Positions 61,742 to 64,000 of a DNA stretch of 64,000 bases are shown here, in pieces. The DNA is from Bog-375 sp049587755 (GTDB lineage Bacteria > Acidobacteriota > Terriglobia > Bryobacterales > Bryobacteraceae), in assembly GCA_049587755.1 (NCBI GenBank), contig JBAVEN010000049.1, forward strand, positions 62,001 to 126,000, read 5' to 3'. The translations under genes and the position numbers were made by a program. Under the pieces are notes generated by a model, which worked only from the letters and a program-made list of their open reading frames with translations, did not search any database and was not told the origin of the DNA. Every line of letters begins with the position of its first letter. The first letter of the stretch is position 1.

Positions 61742-62016
61742 GTCGGCGGCCGCGAATCGGAGACGCCGGCTCTTAAGCCCACCCAAGCCTCGTGCCTGAC
61801 ACAAAACACTCAGGGATGCGCTCTGGCCTCGCTCCGATGGGTTCAGAGCTGCGAGCGTCAGTACTTATAGGGTCACATTTGTTATGACGCTGGGCGACTG
61901 TTTTTGGATAAGTACGACTTCCTCACTGTTGGCGGGGCGCTGGCTGCAATCCGGGAATACCGAAACGCCGCACTGATTCGACCTCAGCCAGACAGTGCCG
62001 GCTACCAGCCGTCGCG
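61742..62016. other. Intergenic region between convergent genes
   Basis: Contains a partial, inverted match to the dispersed repeat family (TTCAGAGCTGCGAGCGTCA, 61842-61860). No gene or clear terminator seen. Confidence 0.45.
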
Positions 62017-64000
62017 CTACGCCGCCGCTTCAGCCGCCGCGCCGAGCCGCACGGCCACCAGCCGCGAGACACCCGGTTCCTGCATGGTCACTCCGTACAG
62101 CGCCTCCGCGGCCTCCATGGTGCGCTTGGAATGGGTGATCACCACGAACTGCGTTTCGAGCGACATCTCTTTCAGCAGCATCGTCAGCCTGCCGATGTTG
62201 GCCTCGTCGAGCGGCGCATCCACTTCGTCGAGCACGCAGAACGGGCTCGGCTGGTACCGGAAGATGGCCATCAACAGCGCCACCGCGGCCAGCGCTTTTT
62301 CGCCGCCCGATAGCAGCAGCACGTTCTGCAGCCGCTTACCCGGCGGTGAGCAAACGATATCGATGCCCGATTCGGCCAGATTCTCCTGGTCGGTCAGCCG
62401 CATTTCGCCGATGCCGCCGCCGAACAGCGTTTGGAACATGTCGCGGAAGTTGACGTTGATCGCTTCGAACGCCTCGGCGAATTTCTGCCGCGACACCTGG
62501 TCGATCTCCTGGATCGCCTTTTCCGTGTCGCGGATGGAGTCGATCAGGTCCTGGCGCTGCACGCTGAGGAATTCCTGCCGCTGCTGCGCCTCCTGGAACT
62601 CCTCCATGGCAGCCGGGTTTACCGCGCCCAGCCCTTCGATGCGCTCGCGGATTTCGTTGGCGCCCTGCTCGGCGGCGGCTATCGCGTCCGCGTCCGGCAC
62701 GGGGCTGCCGGCCGGCGCCAGTTCATCCACCGGGCAATTCAGCTCCTTGCGGCTGGTCTCGTCCAGGTACTTCAGCTCCGCCTGCTTGCGCACCAACTCG
62801 ATTTCGATCTGCGCGCGCCGCTCCTGGCATTCCTGTGCCGCCAGGCGCAGCGTCTTCAGCTCTTCTTCTCCCGCGCGCAGCGCCTCCCGCACGGAGGCAT
62901 CCTCCACCGCCATTTCATTGACCGCGGCCTCCATCCGGGAGATATCGGCCGCCAGCTCGGCGCCGCGGCGGTCGAGCTCGATGTTGTCCGCCAGCAGGCG
63001 CGCGCGCTGCTCGCCCAGCCGCTCGATTTCCGCCGTGGTCGAATTGCGCCGGCTGGTCGTCTCCTGGAACTGCTGTTCCAGCTTGCCCATCGCGCTGCGC
63101 TCGCCCCGGTGGCGCTCTTCCAAGCCCGCCAGCGCTTCGCGCGTGGTGGCATGCTCTTCGCCGATCGTCACTGTCTGCTCTTCGAGTTTTTCCGCTTCCT
63201 GTCGCTCCGCCTCCAGCGCCTCTTCTCGAGCCGCGCGCTGCCGCTCCTTCTGTTCCACCGCGGCGCGGTTGCGTTCGCGCTCGCCGGCGCATTTCTCCGC
63301 ATCGCAGCGCAGCCGCTCCAATTCCAGCCGCGCCACCGAAACCTTGGAATTGGCGCGCGCCAGATCCTCGGCCAGTTTGCGCACGTCGTGATCGAGCGCC
63401 ACGCGGTCCTTCTCGCGCGCCTGTTGCAGCCCGCGCAGCCGCTCCAGTTCGGCCTCCAGGCCGGCGATCTCCAGGCCGATCCCTTCCAGCCGCGCCACCT
63501 GCTCATCGAGCGCCGCCTGCCGCTTCGCCAGCACGCTTACCAGCTCGCGTGCCTCGCGCTTCATCGCCAGCGGGCCGGCGCCGGTTTTCTTGCCGCCGGT
63601 CACCGTGTGGCCGTGGTAGCAGACGCCATCGGGGAGGAGAAAATAAAGATGAGGGTAAGCCGTCGAAAGGCGCTGCGCCGCGCCCCGATCCTCGGCTACG
63701 AAGCACAGCGAAACCCGCGGCAGCAGGTCCGTGGCGCGGTCGCGGAACCCGTTGGTGAGCCGCAGCGAATCGCTCAGGCGCGATGCGATCCCGGTCTCCG
63801 GGCCGATCGCCGGCTCCGGCAGGCGCGCCTTGCCGTTGCCGTTCGGCTCCGGATGCACCAGGAACGTGGCGCGCCCGTCCAGCTCGGCGCGGATGAAATC
63901 GAGGCCCCGCTCCGCCTGCTGCCAGCTCTCCACCACCACGTATTCCAGCTCGTCGTGGAGAAACTCTTCCGCCGGCTTTTCATACTGCGGGTCCACTTCC
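62017..64000 (-). CDS. smc: Chromosome segregation SMC ATPase, C-terminal part (cut by window edge)
   Basis: The frame continues past the right edge, so only the C-terminal ~660 residues are seen. First comes the end of the hinge (AERGLDFIRAELDGRATFLV ... YFLLPDGVCYHGHTVTGGKK), then ~340 residues of coiled coil rich in Glu, Arg and Ala, then the C-terminal head with the ABC signature LLLSGGEKALAAVALLMAI, Walker B FCVLDEVDAPLDEANIGRL and the H-loop VVITHSKRTMEAA. With ScpA/ScpB it would form the SMC complex that organises the chromosome. Confidence 0.96.
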   Translation of the reverse strand, partial: EVDPQYEKPAEEFLHDELEYVVVESWQQAERGLDFIRAELDGRATFLVHPEPNGNGKARLPEPAIGPETGIASRLSDSLRLTNGFRDRATDLLPRVSLCFVAEDRGAAQRLSTAYPHLYFLLPDGVCYHGHTVTGGKKTGAGPLAMKREARELVSVLAKRQAALDEQVARLEGIGLEIAGLEAELERLRGLQQAREKDRVALDHDVRKLAEDLARANSKVSVARLELERLRCDAEKCAGERERNRAAVEQKERQRAAREEALEAERQEAEKLEEQTVTIGEEHATTREALAGLEERHRGERSAMGKLEQQFQETTSRRNSTTAEIERLGEQRARLLADNIELDRRGAELAADISRMEAAVNEMAVEDASVREALRAGEEELKTLRLAAQECQERRAQIEIELVRKQAELKYLDETSRKELNCPVDELAPAGSPVPDADAIAAAEQGANEIRERIEGLGAVNPAAMEEFQEAQQRQEFLSVQRQDLIDSIRDTEKAIQEIDQVSRQKFAEAFEAINVNFRDMFQTLFGGGIGEMRLTDQENLAESGIDIVCSPPGKRLQNVLLLSGGEKALAAVALLMAIFRYQPSPFCVLDEVDAPLDEANIGRLTMLLKEMSLETQFVVITHSKRTMEAAEALYGVTMQEPGVSRLVAVRLGAAAEAAA

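Noticed and set aside
61904..63391. 495-codon Ser/Arg-rich ORF on the plus strand
   Set aside because: Antisense to smc, which is certain; composition is that of a shadow frame in high-GC DNA, with no ribosome site or domain.

Overview
The window reads as a high-GC chromosomal segment of an Acidobacteriota bacterium, most likely a Solibacter/Bryobacter-type (Bryobacterales) relative. The reasons are lineage-flavoured domains: a TIGR03437 'Solibacter C-terminal' domain on a secreted beta-propeller (47209-50022), a TIGR03435/DUF3738 domain fused to a BlaR1-type M56 sensor (55266-57092), DUF2911 and DUF1080 secreted proteins, a large tricorn-type peptidase, and the lpxA-lpxI lipid A arrangement. 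I see no insertion sequence, prophage, CRISPR array, rRNA or tRNA. Both window edges cut genes: an anti-sigma-like membrane protein on the left and smc on the right.

Layout. 1-13.6 kb: an anti-sigma-like protein with a GyrI-like tail, a GNAT enzyme, DinB, small membrane proteins, a 548-aa protein of unknown function, rpmE preceded by an apparent structured RNA with its own terminator, an alpha/beta hydrolase, a large secreted Pro/Gly-rich protein, a Ser/Thr kinase with an outside LecA-like lectin domain, and a Mut7-C/YwaF pair. 13.7-17.1 kb: tricorn protease. 17.2-24.6 kb: a pectin-use locus with a LacI regulator, GH28, a cupin and GH105 on the minus strand, facing a KduI/IolB-type isomerase, KduD and a second GH105 on the plus strand. 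24.7-32 kb: VOC and SDR enzymes, a methyltransferase, the divergent LigD/Ku end-joining pair and a small histone-like basic protein. 32-42.2 kb: GH31, then fabZ-lpxA-lpxI (lipid A), an M16 protease, a Gfo/Idh/MocA oxidoreductase and a TonB protein, forming an envelope-directed block. 42.4-54.7 kb: GT39/GT87-like membrane glycosyltransferases, DUF5658-like and DUF1080 proteins, the NHL/TIGR03437 protein, NadD-like, a DksA-like zinc-finger protein, another membrane glycosyltransferase and DUF2911. 54.8-64 kb: a BlaI-BlaR1 pair behind a double operator, a divergent azoreductase/TetR pair, an acyltransferase-like membrane protein, a Gly/Tyr-rich secreted protein, a small envelope operon and smc.

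How parts work together. The pectin locus contains the chain GH28 -> GH105 -> KduI-like -> KduD, controlled by a neighbouring LacI protein. LigD and Ku form the two-component bacterial non-homologous end-joining system. FabZ, LpxA and LpxI are three steps of acyl-chain and lipid A synthesis in overlapping or near-overlapping genes.

The most unusual observation is the minus-strand stretch 5957-6163 upstream of rpmE. It has a 15-bp stem whose three G-U pairs are valid only on the minus strand, enclosed hairpins, a terminator, and at its 5' side a 13-codon ORF behind a 16-nt stretch complementary to the 3' end of 16S rRNA. Translating that ORF would open the long stem. Other points of note are the BlaI operators in the spacer and upstream of a near-consensus promoter for an apparently leaderless mRNA, a module inserted twice into one TIGR03437 domain, and several families of dispersed intergenic palindromes.
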